Positions 1 to 6,526 of a DNA stretch of 19,197 bases are shown here, piece after piece. Location of the stretch: positions 1 through 19,197 of the forward strand of contig JASGKO010000003.1 in NCBI GenBank assembly GCA_049840595.1, given 5' to 3'. The translations under genes and the position numbers were made by a program. A model generated the notes under the pieces. That model had not been told where the DNA came from. It made no database searches and saw nothing but the letters and a program-made list of their open reading frames with translations. This stretch comes from JASGKO01 sp049840595. GTDB taxonomy: Bacteria > Verrucomicrobiota > Verrucomicrobiia > Chthoniobacterales > Chthoniobacteraceae. Numbering within the stretch: the first letter of the stretch is position 1; every line of letters starts with the position of its first letter.

Positions 1-147
1 CGCGGCGTAAGTGCCATTGCGAACGTAGCTGTTCGCGACCGCGTTTTGCGTCAACGCGGGTGCGGTGGTCGCCGCCTGCATATTCCACGTCTGCGCGCTG
101 AGACCAAGCGCGACACAGACACCAACAATTCGGTTGAGGGATTTCAT
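1..147 (-). CDS. Secreted protein, N-terminal fragment (runs off the window)
   Basis: Only the first 49 codons are present; the gene continues beyond base 1. The start ATG lies at 147 on the minus strand, just after a purine-rich AGGGGAG that serves as a ribosome binding site. The peptide begins MKSLNRIVGVCVALGLSA and continues to ..WNMQA followed by ATTAPALTQ, which is a standard Sec signal peptide (positive n-region, hydrophobic core, small residues at a likely cut after about residue 25). The mature part seen so far is Thr/Ala/Asn-rich and carries no recognisable domain. Function is unknown; export to the periplasm, envelope or outside is the only supported inference. Confidence 0.72.
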   Translation of the reverse strand, partial: MKSLNRIVGVCVALGLSAQTWNMQAATTAPALTQNAVANSYVRNGTYAA

Positions 148-555
148 ACTCCCCTGCCGGTTAAGCCCAGCACATGCCGCGAAATCCTTAATTCATTATA
201 CTTATTATAATTACCATAATTCCTACACGCGCCGGTATTTTGGACTACAATTTCATATCCGTCGTTCTGACCTCTCCCTGCGCCTGAACATGAAAAAGCA
301 GTGGTTTTTGCCATTTTTGTCTCTCAACAATGAGATGTGGGTTTGAGAATCCATCGCCACAACGGGTGGCATTTTATGCCTTCACTCCCCGTTTCACCCG
401 GGAACTTTTTCCCTCCAAGCCATCCCCGCATAATCAGGCGCACACGCAATTAATGCTTATGACGCAGGATATGAGGCCGGACCACGGCTTATGATAAAGA
501 ATACATCCTGGATTTGCATATCACGCACTGCGGGCGTTACATTTTCCTGCCCCCC
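148..555. other. Intergenic region between divergent genes
   Basis: About 400 bp separate the minus-strand secreted protein from the plus-strand stress protein. The left half is AT-rich and carries TATAAT hexamers for the minus-strand gene. The right half (about 350-555) has no strong promoter or terminator that I can defend; a TATGAT at about 489-494 could be a -10 for the stress-protein gene. A plus-strand ORF crossing 65-346 has cysteine-rich, low-quality composition and overlaps the minus-strand gene start, so I do not call it. Confidence 0.4.
195..209 (-). promoter_or_regulatory. Possible -10 region(s) for the gene at 1-147
   Basis: On the minus strand, two TATAAT hexamers occur at 200-195 and 209-204, within a very AT-rich stretch about 50-60 bp upstream of the start codon at 147. 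This is where a sigma70 -10 element is expected. I see no convincing -35 hexamer at 16-18 bp from either, so this is a partial match. Confidence 0.4.
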
Positions 556-981
556 ATGTATCAGCAGATTCTAGTTCCGCTCGAAAACGGTCCGGCAGAT
601 GAAACGATCCTGGATCACATCAAGCCGCTGGCCCGCCTAGCCCACTCGCGATTGCTTTTAATGCATGTCGCGGACGGGTGGGTGGCGCGCAATTACGACC
701 GCTTGGAACTGGCTGAAGGCGAGGAAATTAAGGCCGACCGGGCCTATCTGGAGCATCGGGCCAACGAACTGCGCCAGGCTGGTTTTGATACGGACTACGT
801 CCTGGCCATGGGAGAACCCGCCCGGGAAATCGCCCGCCTCGCCGGCGAACGAAAGGTCGATCTCATCGCCATGTCCACGCATGGACACCAGCTGCTGGGG
901 GACCTCATTCACGGCAGCACGGCGGATAAGGTGCGGCATCGCGTAAGCATGCCAGTTCTGTTGTTGAAGATGCGGAAGTAA
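556..981 (+). CDS. Universal stress protein, UspA family
   Basis: A 141-residue single-domain Usp protein. It starts MYQQILVPLENGPADETILD, matching the family's first beta strand and the Asp-containing turn, so I prefer the ATG at 556 over an in-frame start at 514 that adds 14 unlikely residues. The C-terminal nucleotide-binding segment reads MSTHGHQLLGDLIHGSTADK (about residues 106-125), followed by the closing strand MPVLLLKM. The GxxxxxGxxxxGST arrangement is close to the ATP-binding type, although the second glycine of the classical G-2X-G motif is not at the usual place. The family forms cytoplasmic dimers that help cells survive stress or starvation; the specific role here is unknown. 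The next gene, on the same strand, begins 80 bp later. Confidence 0.9.
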   Translation: MYQQILVPLENGPADETILDHIKPLARLAHSRLLLMHVADGWVARNYDRLELAEGEEIKADRAYLEHRANELRQAGFDTDYVLAMGEPAREIARLAGERKVDLIAMSTHGHQLLGDLIHGSTADKVRHRVSMPVLLLKMRK

Positions 982-1061
982 TCCCCGCTCCCTCTGATGG
1001 AGGCCATTCGAACCGAAAAAATCCGGTGAAAGTTTCCCACGCATCCCCACGTATTCAGGGA

Positions 1062-2048
1062 ATGAACATCTCATTGAAGTTTTCCATCCGCTGGCTGCTT
1101 CCCGTGTTGTGCGGTGCCGGGCTGGGTCAAATCCAGGCCGGTGTGGATATCGATCGTCTGCTGGGAAATCTTCGATCGCCTGATCTCAAAGTGCGGCGGA
1201 CGGCGGTGGATGATATTCAACTCGTAGAGGATCCGCGCATTCCGGAGGCCTGCCTTCCTTTACTCGCGGATGAGGGGCTTTCCATCCGGAGACAGGCCGC
1301 GCGGGCGATTGGCAGCCGCTTCTACCAAATCGACACCGCACAGCTACCCACTTACACCGCAGCGCTACGGGAATACCAACGGACCGCCACCGAGGAACCC
1401 CGGGGAGTAGCCACGCGCGCGCTCGGTCTGCTGCAACGGGATTTTTCCTCGCCGATGTTTTCCGTGAGCCCGAATCGAAAATGGGTGCTCTACGAACAAC
1501 GCCGCCGCCCGATGATCGCCGACCTCGCGCTGCATAACCGCCAGCTCCTCGCGCCAACCATTCCCCCGGACGACGTTAGCAACCATTTTGCGCCGCAAAC
1601 CCGGGTCGTGGATGGCGAGATTCAGGAAGGCCCGGGAAGGAGCTCGTTGCTCAAATTGATGACCACCAACGGACCGGTGGCAGAACAATTCGCACCTTGC
1701 TGGCGGCCCGATGGCAGCGCGGTCGCGCTTCAGCCCGAAATCCAGGCCCGGTTCTTCCGACCGGTCTGCATCTGGCGCGCCAGCGATCGCGCCTGCCGGG
1801 TTTTTACCCATTCCATGTTTCGCCGGTTTTATGGAAAACATTTTCCCCATTGGTCCACTTACATGGAGATCGAAGCCTGGAAAGGAAACAAGGTGGTATT
1901 GCACGTTTACGACTGCGACGAATCCGATCCGCAATACGATCCCAAGGGAATTTACGTCTCGGTAGAGGTGACCGACTGGAAGCTGGCCCTGGAAAAAGAG
2001 GCCCGCCCTAAACCGCTTCCAGCACCAACCCACTCGCCTGCTGGTTGA
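1062..2048 (+). CDS. Secreted HEAT-repeat protein with propeller-like C-terminal part
   Basis: About 328 residues. The ATG at 1062 is preceded by CAGGGA and opens directly into a signal peptide (MNISLKFSIRWLLPVLCGAG, likely cut after ..IQAG); a GTG at 1026 would add 12 residues before it. Residues about 29-95 carry two or three HEAT-like helical pairs (LLGNLRSPDLKVRRTAVDDI and LLADEGLSIRRQAARAIGSR). Later segments FSVSPNRKWVLYEQ and APCWRPDGSAVAL look like TolB/WD40-type propeller strands. The combination suggests an exported protein-interaction or scaffold role; no catalytic motif is visible. Its last 41 bp overlap the 3' end of the convergent KS-like gene, leaving no room for a conventional terminator between them. 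Function unknown. Confidence 0.75.
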   Translation: MNISLKFSIRWLLPVLCGAGLGQIQAGVDIDRLLGNLRSPDLKVRRTAVDDIQLVEDPRIPEACLPLLADEGLSIRRQAARAIGSRFYQIDTAQLPTYTAALREYQRTATEEPRGVATRALGLLQRDFSSPMFSVSPNRKWVLYEQRRRPMIADLALHNRQLLAPTIPPDDVSNHFAPQTRVVDGEIQEGPGRSSLLKLMTTNGPVAEQFAPCWRPDGSAVALQPEIQARFFRPVCIWRASDRACRVFTHSMFRRFYGKHFPHWSTYMEIEAWKGNKVVLHVYDCDESDPQYDPKGIYVSVEVTDWKLALEKEARPKPLPAPTHSPAG

Positions 2049-3027
2049 GCCCGAGGCAGGAAACCAGCGCCGCGACCCCGGGGCGGTTTTCCACGGCGAG
2101 GGCGGCGATCACGGTTTGCATGAGCGCGCCGGCACCGGGAGCTTCACCAAGGGTGGTCTTGGGCTGGAGGAGCGCCGCTTCAGGAAAGGTCTCGCCGAGG
2201 GCAGCGGATTCGATCGCGTCGATGAAGGTGCCGTTGGCGGAGGTAACCGCGATTGCCGCGGGGGCGACTTTCGCCAGGTCGCCCAGCACGCACTGCAAAG
2301 CATCCTTTGCCGCATTTTGCCCGGCAAAGGGCACGCCCTCGTGAATGGCGGTGCAGCGCCAGCGGCCTTCGCGGCTGAGCACGATCGCGGCCGCGCCTTC
2401 GCTGAGCGTCACGGGCAGTCGCCATTCGCGGTACGCCTCGCAAAGCACCCAGTCAATTTCCTCGCCGCCGACCACGATGCAATGATCCGCCTCGCCCGCG
2501 AGCAGGAGTTGCTCGCCATATTTCAACGCCGCGATGCCCACCGAGGCATCGCCGACCAGCGTGTAGGTGAGCCCGGTGATTCCCAGCACCGCCGCGAGAT
2601 GACTGGCGGGCGCGTTGTACACCGTCTCGGGAAACAGCAGCGGACTCGCCGCCCCCGCGCCTTGCGCGACGATCGTCTCGTAAAACTTGCGGGTGTAAAC
2701 CACCCCGCCATTCGAGACCGCGAAGACCACCGCGATGCGCTCCGCATTGGCGGCCTCGACCTTCAAGCCCGCATGCTCCAGCGCGGCCAGCGCGGCGGCG
2801 GTGGTGAAAAAGCTGATCACGCTCGAACGCCGCAGGCGCGGGTTGCGATTCAAGGCCGCGGTCGCCTCCTTCGGCACCGCGATGCAGGGATAGCTGCGGC
2901 CCGTCTGCGGGCTCTTCACCTCGCCCACGGGCGCACGCTCGCCCGCTTGCAGGCGCTGCCATACTTCGTCCAGGCCATTCCCCAGCGGAGTCACCCAGCC
3001 GAGGCCGGAAATCGCAACGCGGTCCAT
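2008..3027 (-). CDS. Beta-ketoacyl synthase-like protein with degenerate active site
   Basis: A 339-residue thiolase-fold protein of the KAS I/II type. MDRVAISGLGWVTPLGNGLD is the classical ketoacyl-synthase N-terminus, and the gene keeps the nucleophile-elbow, SANGT and KTTLG blocks at FabF-like spacing. The catalytic residues are changed: Asp160 (VGDASVG) stands where Cys is expected, Asn265 (SANGT) replaces the His of AHGT, and Glu295 (KTTLGE) replaces the His of KxxxGH, while Lys290 is kept. By family knowledge it should not condense acyl chains; it may act like a chain-length factor or in a non-catalytic or other role. It is shorter than FabF (about 410 residues). Its ATG overlaps the stop of the osmC-like gene as TAATG, implying translational coupling. 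Confidence 0.85.
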   Translation of the reverse strand: MDRVAISGLGWVTPLGNGLDEVWQRLQAGERAPVGEVKSPQTGRSYPCIAVPKEATAALNRNPRLRRSSVISFFTTAAALAALEHAGLKVEAANAERIAVVFAVSNGGVVYTRKFYETIVAQGAGAASPLLFPETVYNAPASHLAAVLGITGLTYTLVGDASVGIAALKYGEQLLLAGEADHCIVVGGEEIDWVLCEAYREWRLPVTLSEGAAAIVLSREGRWRCTAIHEGVPFAGQNAAKDALQCVLGDLAKVAPAAIAVTSANGTFIDAIESAALGETFPEAALLQPKTTLGEAPGAGALMQTVIAALAVENRPGVAALVSCLGLNQQASGLVLEAV

Positions 3028-3437
3028 TACTTCGCTTCCGCCTGCCAGTGGAAGGTGACCGGCTTTTCCACGTCGGGATGCACGCTGCGATGCACCGGGC
3101 AGGTGAGCGCCACATTTTCCAGCGCAAGATTGCGCGGCAGGGCCGGCGGCATCCAGATCTCGGTGGTGAGCTTCGCGATGCGGCGCGGCGGCGGGGTCAT
3201 TTCCTTGCTCACCTCGATTTTCATCCCGCTCAGATCGATATCGCGCTCCCGGGCGTAGATGCCCATGACCGTCGCCATGCAGGTGCCCAGCGCGGTGGCG
3301 ACCAGATCGGTGGGCGAGAAGGATTCGCCCTTGCCATGGTTGTCCACAGGCGCGTCGGTGGACAGCACGGCGCCCGAGGGACCATGCGTGGCGTCGCAGT
3401 GCAACTGGCCGGTATATTCGATGCTGATTTTGACCAT
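3027..3437 (-). CDS. OsmC/Ohr-family protein
   Basis: A 136-residue OsmC-family protein. It carries the two family cysteines, Cys53 in LGTCMATVMG and Cys113 in LTCPVHRSV, and the conserved glutamate (Glu38) in GESFSPTDL. Members reduce organic hydroperoxides or fatty-acid peroxides through the paired cysteines; the exact substrate here cannot be told. An in-frame TGA lies just upstream, so the ATG at 3437 is the only ATG choice. A strong GGGAGGTG lies on the minus strand at 3458-3451, but its spacing to the start is about 15 nt, longer than optimal. The gene is the first of a two-gene unit with the KS-like gene and is divergent from the exonuclease gene across only 46 bp. Confidence 0.9.
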   Translation of the reverse strand: MVKISIEYTGQLHCDATHGPSGAVLSTDAPVDNHGKGESFSPTDLVATALGTCMATVMGIYARERDIDLSGMKIEVSKEMTPPPRRIAKLTTEIWMPPALPRNLALENVALTCPVHRSVHPDVEKPVTFHWQAEAK

Positions 3438-3483
3438 GCAGGAATTGTTTCACCTCCCGCGCAATTCCGCTAGCGTGCAGTTT

Positions 3484-4398
3484 GTGAAATTGCTCCTCGT
3501 TGACGGCCATTATTACGTTTACCGCTCCTTCTTCGCGATCCGCAGCCTCTCCAACTCGCGCGGCGAGCCGACCAACGCCATCTACGGCTTCATCAAGACG
3601 CTCCGCCGGATGATCAAGGATTTGCAGCCCGATCTCGCCGCCGTGATCTGGGACATGGGGATTCCCGAGCGCCGCACCGCGCTCCAGCCCGAGTACAAGC
3701 AGCAGCGCTCCGAGATGCCCGACGAGATGCGCCCGCAGATCACCTTCATTCAAAACATCGTCCCCATGCTCGGCTTCGCCAGCCTCGGCCTCGAAAACAC
3801 CGAAGCGGACGATCTGATGGCCACCTACGCCGTGGAGGCGAAGGCGAAAGGCCACCAAGTCGTCCTCGCCACCAACGACAAGGACCTCTTCCAACTGGTC
3901 GGCGACGGCGTGAGCGTCTATACCACCAACAAGGCCGATCTCCCCACCCCGCAGGATACCTTTGCCCTGCTCGGCGTGGAAAAAGTGCGCGATAAATGGG
4001 GCGTCGAGCCCGGGCAGATCGGCGACGTGCTCGCGCTGATCGGCGACACGGTGGACAACATCCCCGGCGTGGACGGCCTCGGCCCCAAGACCGCCGCCGG
4101 CCTCATTCGCGAACACGGCAGCCTCACCACCATCCTCAATAATACCGACGCCGTAAAAAATATCCGCATGCGCGACAAGCTGGTCGCCGCCAAGGAGCGC
4201 ATCATCCAAAATCGCGAAATGGTGCGCCTCGATCTCGACCTCCCCGTCCCCGCACCGCTTGAGGAACTGACCATCACTCCCCGCTATCCGGAGCTCATTG
4301 CCGAGCTGGAGAAGTGCGAGTTCAAAGGCCTCTTGCAGGAAATCCGCGAGGAAGCGGGCAAGGTGGAGACGCGGGTGCAGGGCGATTTGTTTGGGTAA
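3484..4398 (+). CDS. Stand-alone 5'-3' exonuclease (FEN / Pol I N-terminal domain type)
   Basis: About 304 residues containing a PIN-like FEN nuclease followed by an H3TH region, with no polymerase domain. Metal-binding acidic positions are visible: Asp7 (LLLVDGHYYVYR), Asp57 (VIWDMG), Glu107/Asp109/Asp110 (TEADD), Asp132/Asp134 (ATNDKDLFQLV) and Asp188/Asp191 (GDTVDNIPGVDGLGPKTA). The family removes RNA primers and flaps during replication and repair, normally as the N-terminus of DNA polymerase I. I chose GTG at 3484 because the family starts (M/V)KLLLVDG; GTG 3475 and ATG 3436 are in frame but add non-family residues, and no clear Shine-Dalgarno sequence decides. Whether the genome also has a full-length polA cannot be seen. 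It is divergent from the osmC-like gene; the AT-rich island begins right after its stop. Confidence 0.88.
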   Translation: MKLLLVDGHYYVYRSFFAIRSLSNSRGEPTNAIYGFIKTLRRMIKDLQPDLAAVIWDMGIPERRTALQPEYKQQRSEMPDEMRPQITFIQNIVPMLGFASLGLENTEADDLMATYAVEAKAKGHQVVLATNDKDLFQLVGDGVSVYTTNKADLPTPQDTFALLGVEKVRDKWGVEPGQIGDVLALIGDTVDNIPGVDGLGPKTAAGLIREHGSLTTILNNTDAVKNIRMRDKLVAAKERIIQNREMVRLDLDLPVPAPLEELTITPRYPELIAELEKCEFKGLLQEIREEAGKVETRVQGDLFG

Positions 4399-4566
4399 CA
4401 ACCCACTGTTGAAATCTCGCTCTGTCGCAGCAGATCACACCTCAATGAGGAGCAAGAAAAAAGCCTCAGTTGCAAAGAAATGCTCAATAGCTTGGGCCAA
4501 AATGTAAATGGTGGGATATTTCTTCTCTATTGAGTTTGATATTCAACCAACTCAAATTTGAAAAAA

Positions 4567-5103
4567 TTACAGCAGATAAGTCTTTCTGTATATTTTGCGC
4601 GCGGAACGAAGTCGCTGCACGTATTCCGCAACTAACGTGTTTCTGTTGTGCTGAATGTTTAGCGGATAATGATACTCGCCACAAAGCTCCTTCATCTCTA
4701 AACTTCGCGCTTCATTCTTTGATGAAGTCGTTTTCCACCTCACGTGAAGTTTATCAAACACACAATTCACGACCTTTTCTCCGTCTTTGTAATGAATTTT
4801 TAGCATAGCTAAAATACTGAAGCGCAGTGTAGAAAGAAAGCGGGATCTCAATGCTCCATCAGTGAGATGTTGATCGCCGTGCCATTTAATGCGTTTTGAG
4901 AGCACACTTGCAACTCCAACGTATAAGCAAACACTCCCATTAGGAATTGAATGAAACTTGAGAAATTGATGATTATTTATATTCAAGCGGATCAGATCAG
5001 ATTTCGGAAAATACCACCAATATATGCCCGGTGAATTTGGGATACCTCTCCACTTGTTTCTGCGCAAATCCTTCAATTGATTACAACTGGAAATCTTATT
5101 CAT
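4567..5103 (-). CDS. GIY-YIG domain protein (putative nuclease)
   Basis: A 178-residue, AT-rich gene. The GIY half-motif is SPGIYWWYF (Gly26-Ile27-Tyr28) and the YIG half is CLYVGVAS (Tyr61-Val62-Gly63), followed by the conserved arginine in LSKRIKWH (Arg71). A glutamate-containing helix (NEARSLEMKEL, residues 130-140) leads into YPLNIQHN, the usual family ending around the metal-binding Glu and Asn. All core catalytic elements appear intact, so an active metal-dependent endonuclease is plausible; targets are unknown. It lies in an AT-rich island unlike the flanking GC-rich genes and is divergent from the membrane-protein gene at 5212, which suggests acquisition by transfer. It might serve in defence, as a solitary mobile-type nuclease, or in repair; the sequence does not decide. 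Confidence 0.75.
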   Translation of the reverse strand: MNKISSCNQLKDLRRNKWRGIPNSPGIYWWYFPKSDLIRLNINNHQFLKFHSIPNGSVCLYVGVASVLSKRIKWHGDQHLTDGALRSRFLSTLRFSILAMLKIHYKDGEKVVNCVFDKLHVRWKTTSSKNEARSLEMKELCGEYHYPLNIQHNRNTLVAEYVQRLRSARKIYRKTYLL

Positions 5104-5211
5104 AAAATTCAGAAACCTCGATCATTCACAACCCGTTGAAACCATCTCCGATTAAAGCCTTTTTTGGTAACAAAGAGATGATACGATCACAGTTGATATG
5201 CATTACATACT

Positions 5212-5898
5212 ATGAGTTCAAAGGTTTCAAAAACTGAAAAAAAAATTGATCGAACATTTGACCAGATGATCGCTGAACTTGATGCGATTAGTGGTGATTT
5301 ACTATCTGATGAAAAAATTAATTTCATCGAAACCGAATGTCGAACTGTTTTGAAATCGCAAGTTGATGCACGTGATGATCTGAAAAAAGAAGCACACACT
5401 ACGCTCAACTGGATATACGGGCTTTTCGGTCTAGCCACCAGTTTTGGCGTAAAACTTATAGATATGAACAGTGGCTTCCTGAATCAACGATGGTGGTTGC
5501 TGTTGCCACTGATTTTTGTTCTAACGTGCACTGGCATTGCTGCAATATTACTTTTTACAAAAGTTATAAAAACCGTTGATTGTCTGGGCATGGGAAACGA
5601 ACCGCAAAATTTGCTGATCAAAGACTTTGTGGAGCGCGACCTTAAGTGGATGAAGATTATTGAGATCGCGGGATGGCAACAGCGTATCCGAGACAACATC
5701 GACAGAAACGAAACCGCAGGCGATGCCATAAATTTAAGCCGAAAATTGCTTTTATTTACCCCGGCAATCTTCATCGCCTGCTTGTTTTTTTGCCTTGGAC
5801 TATTTTGGATTTCCCTACACTCTCATGAAATCAGAGCAGCCTTACATTCATGGCTTCATTACCTTAGGATCCTCCTTTTTTCTCTGATGATTTTTTAG
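5212..5898 (+). CDS. Multi-spanning membrane protein of unknown function
   Basis: A 228-residue protein. A charged, probably coiled-coil N-terminus (residues 1-62) precedes predicted membrane segments at about 66-84, 95-117 and 178-202, with a possible fourth at 211-228. Between segments two and three is a soluble stretch whose pattern (MKIIEIAGWQQRIRDNIDRN then NLSRKLLLFTP) resembles small membrane proteins in which an aromatic/Gln-Arg-Ile helix precedes the last membrane hairpin, including some SLATT- or PycTM-like anti-phage effectors. That resemblance is by eye and unproven. The start ATG lacks a clear Shine-Dalgarno sequence. It sits head to head with the GIY-YIG gene (108 bp apart) in the AT-rich island. 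No enzymatic motif is seen. Confidence 0.72.
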   Translation: MSSKVSKTEKKIDRTFDQMIAELDAISGDLLSDEKINFIETECRTVLKSQVDARDDLKKEAHTTLNWIYGLFGLATSFGVKLIDMNSGFLNQRWWLLLPLIFVLTCTGIAAILLFTKVIKTVDCLGMGNEPQNLLIKDFVERDLKWMKIIEIAGWQQRIRDNIDRNETAGDAINLSRKLLLFTPAIFIACLFFCLGLFWISLHSHEIRAALHSWLHYLRILLFSLMIF

Positions 5899-6143
5899 GA
5901 TTCTGATTTTCAGCGTGCGCTGATTCTTTACGGTTAAAGGTTCGTAATTTCTGAATTGCGTCAGAGTGCTCAGCCAATGACCTACGTACAGGCTGAGGCT
6001 GATTGGTTGCTTTCGGAGGGCTCTTTTTTCGTCTGCCATTATCGGGGATGTGGAGTTGGCGGTTTGTTTGCTCCATCACGCCGTACAGGTGAAGGTGAAG
6101 GAGTTGGCCGTGGAGGTGGAGGCTTAGGATTTGATTCGCTCAT
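5864..6143 (-). pseudogene. Small proline-rich/lysine-rich protein, possibly frameshifted
   Basis: On the minus strand, an ATG at 6143 opens a 34-codon frame (MSESNPKPPPPRPTPSPSP then VRRDGANKPPTPHPR) that stops at 6041-6039. The frame one base further on continues as a protein-like Lys/Ser/Asn-rich sequence (NGRRKKSPPKATNQPQPVRR then SLAEHSDAIQKL) to a stop at 5864. Removing one C from the CCCC run just before that stop would join them into one roughly 92-residue protein. Alternatively the 34-residue peptide is complete: an ATG at 6039 overlaps its stop as TAATG and opens a 63-codon frame. The 3' end overlaps the convergent membrane-protein gene. Composition suggests a disordered small protein; function unknown. 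Confidence 0.35.
5910..5923. terminator. Possible hairpin terminator after the membrane-protein gene
   Basis: TCAGCGTGCGCTGA is a perfect short palindrome 12 bp after the stop at 5898, followed by a modest TTCTTTA rather than a proper T-run. It could terminate the plus-strand transcript weakly; it also lies inside the convergent small ORF. Confidence 0.3.
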
Positions 6144-6526
6144 TTCTGTATTTGTTGAATATTTGATTTGAAGAATGCACTCCAAGATTTCGTTGTATTA
6201 GAGCGAACGGTGCTACTTCCTTTACTCAAACAGCATCAGCAAAAATCTAGGTTCAGGTATAAACAAGTTTCCTAGAACACTTCAAGTCCCAATAAATTCC
6301 CCTTTCCGAATCCGAGGATTTCCTACGAGCTTTTTTAATCTCACTGTAACCGGGTTAGAATTAACTTCAGTTACTGCCAAGAATCCCGTCCGCCATGAAC
6401 AATGAGCTTCTTTTTCATGGCCCGAGCCTCGCTCAAATTGCGAACCGGGTTGTCAGACGCTCGTCAAAGATTTGTAAAAAATTTGTATGCTGATTTTTCC
6501 CGGGTGCGCTTGAGAGCCTGTGAAAA
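6144..6526. other. AT-rich intergenic region, nothing recognised
   Basis: About 380 bp separate the island's small ORF from the end of mrdA. I looked for a tRNA or an attachment-site-like repeat as a boundary of the AT-rich island: CGAACCGGG near 6440 superficially recalls a T-loop but has no cloverleaf around it, and no direct repeat matches the left edge near 4400-4440. A short plus-strand ORF at 6402 runs antisense into mrdA and is not convincing. Confidence 0.45.

Noticed and set aside
65..346. Plus-strand ORF of 93 codons
   Set aside because: It overlaps the start and promoter region of the minus-strand secreted protein, has no ribosome binding site, and its composition (scattered Cys, His, Tyr, Arg) is not protein-like.
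2008..4401. A continuous minus-strand frame of 797 codons covering the KS-like gene and the antisense of the exonuclease
   Set aside because: Only the part from 3027 down is homologous to a known family; the rest is antisense to the clearly real exonuclease and runs through the OsmC gene in another frame.
5956..6171. Plus-strand Gly-rich ORF in the island
   Set aside because: Its glycine-rich tract is the complement of the proline codons of the minus-strand frame, which starts with a much more protein-like sequence.
6400..6480. Possible tRNA remnant or attachment site at the right edge of the AT-rich island
   Set aside because: No cloverleaf can be folded and no matching repeat was found at the left edge.
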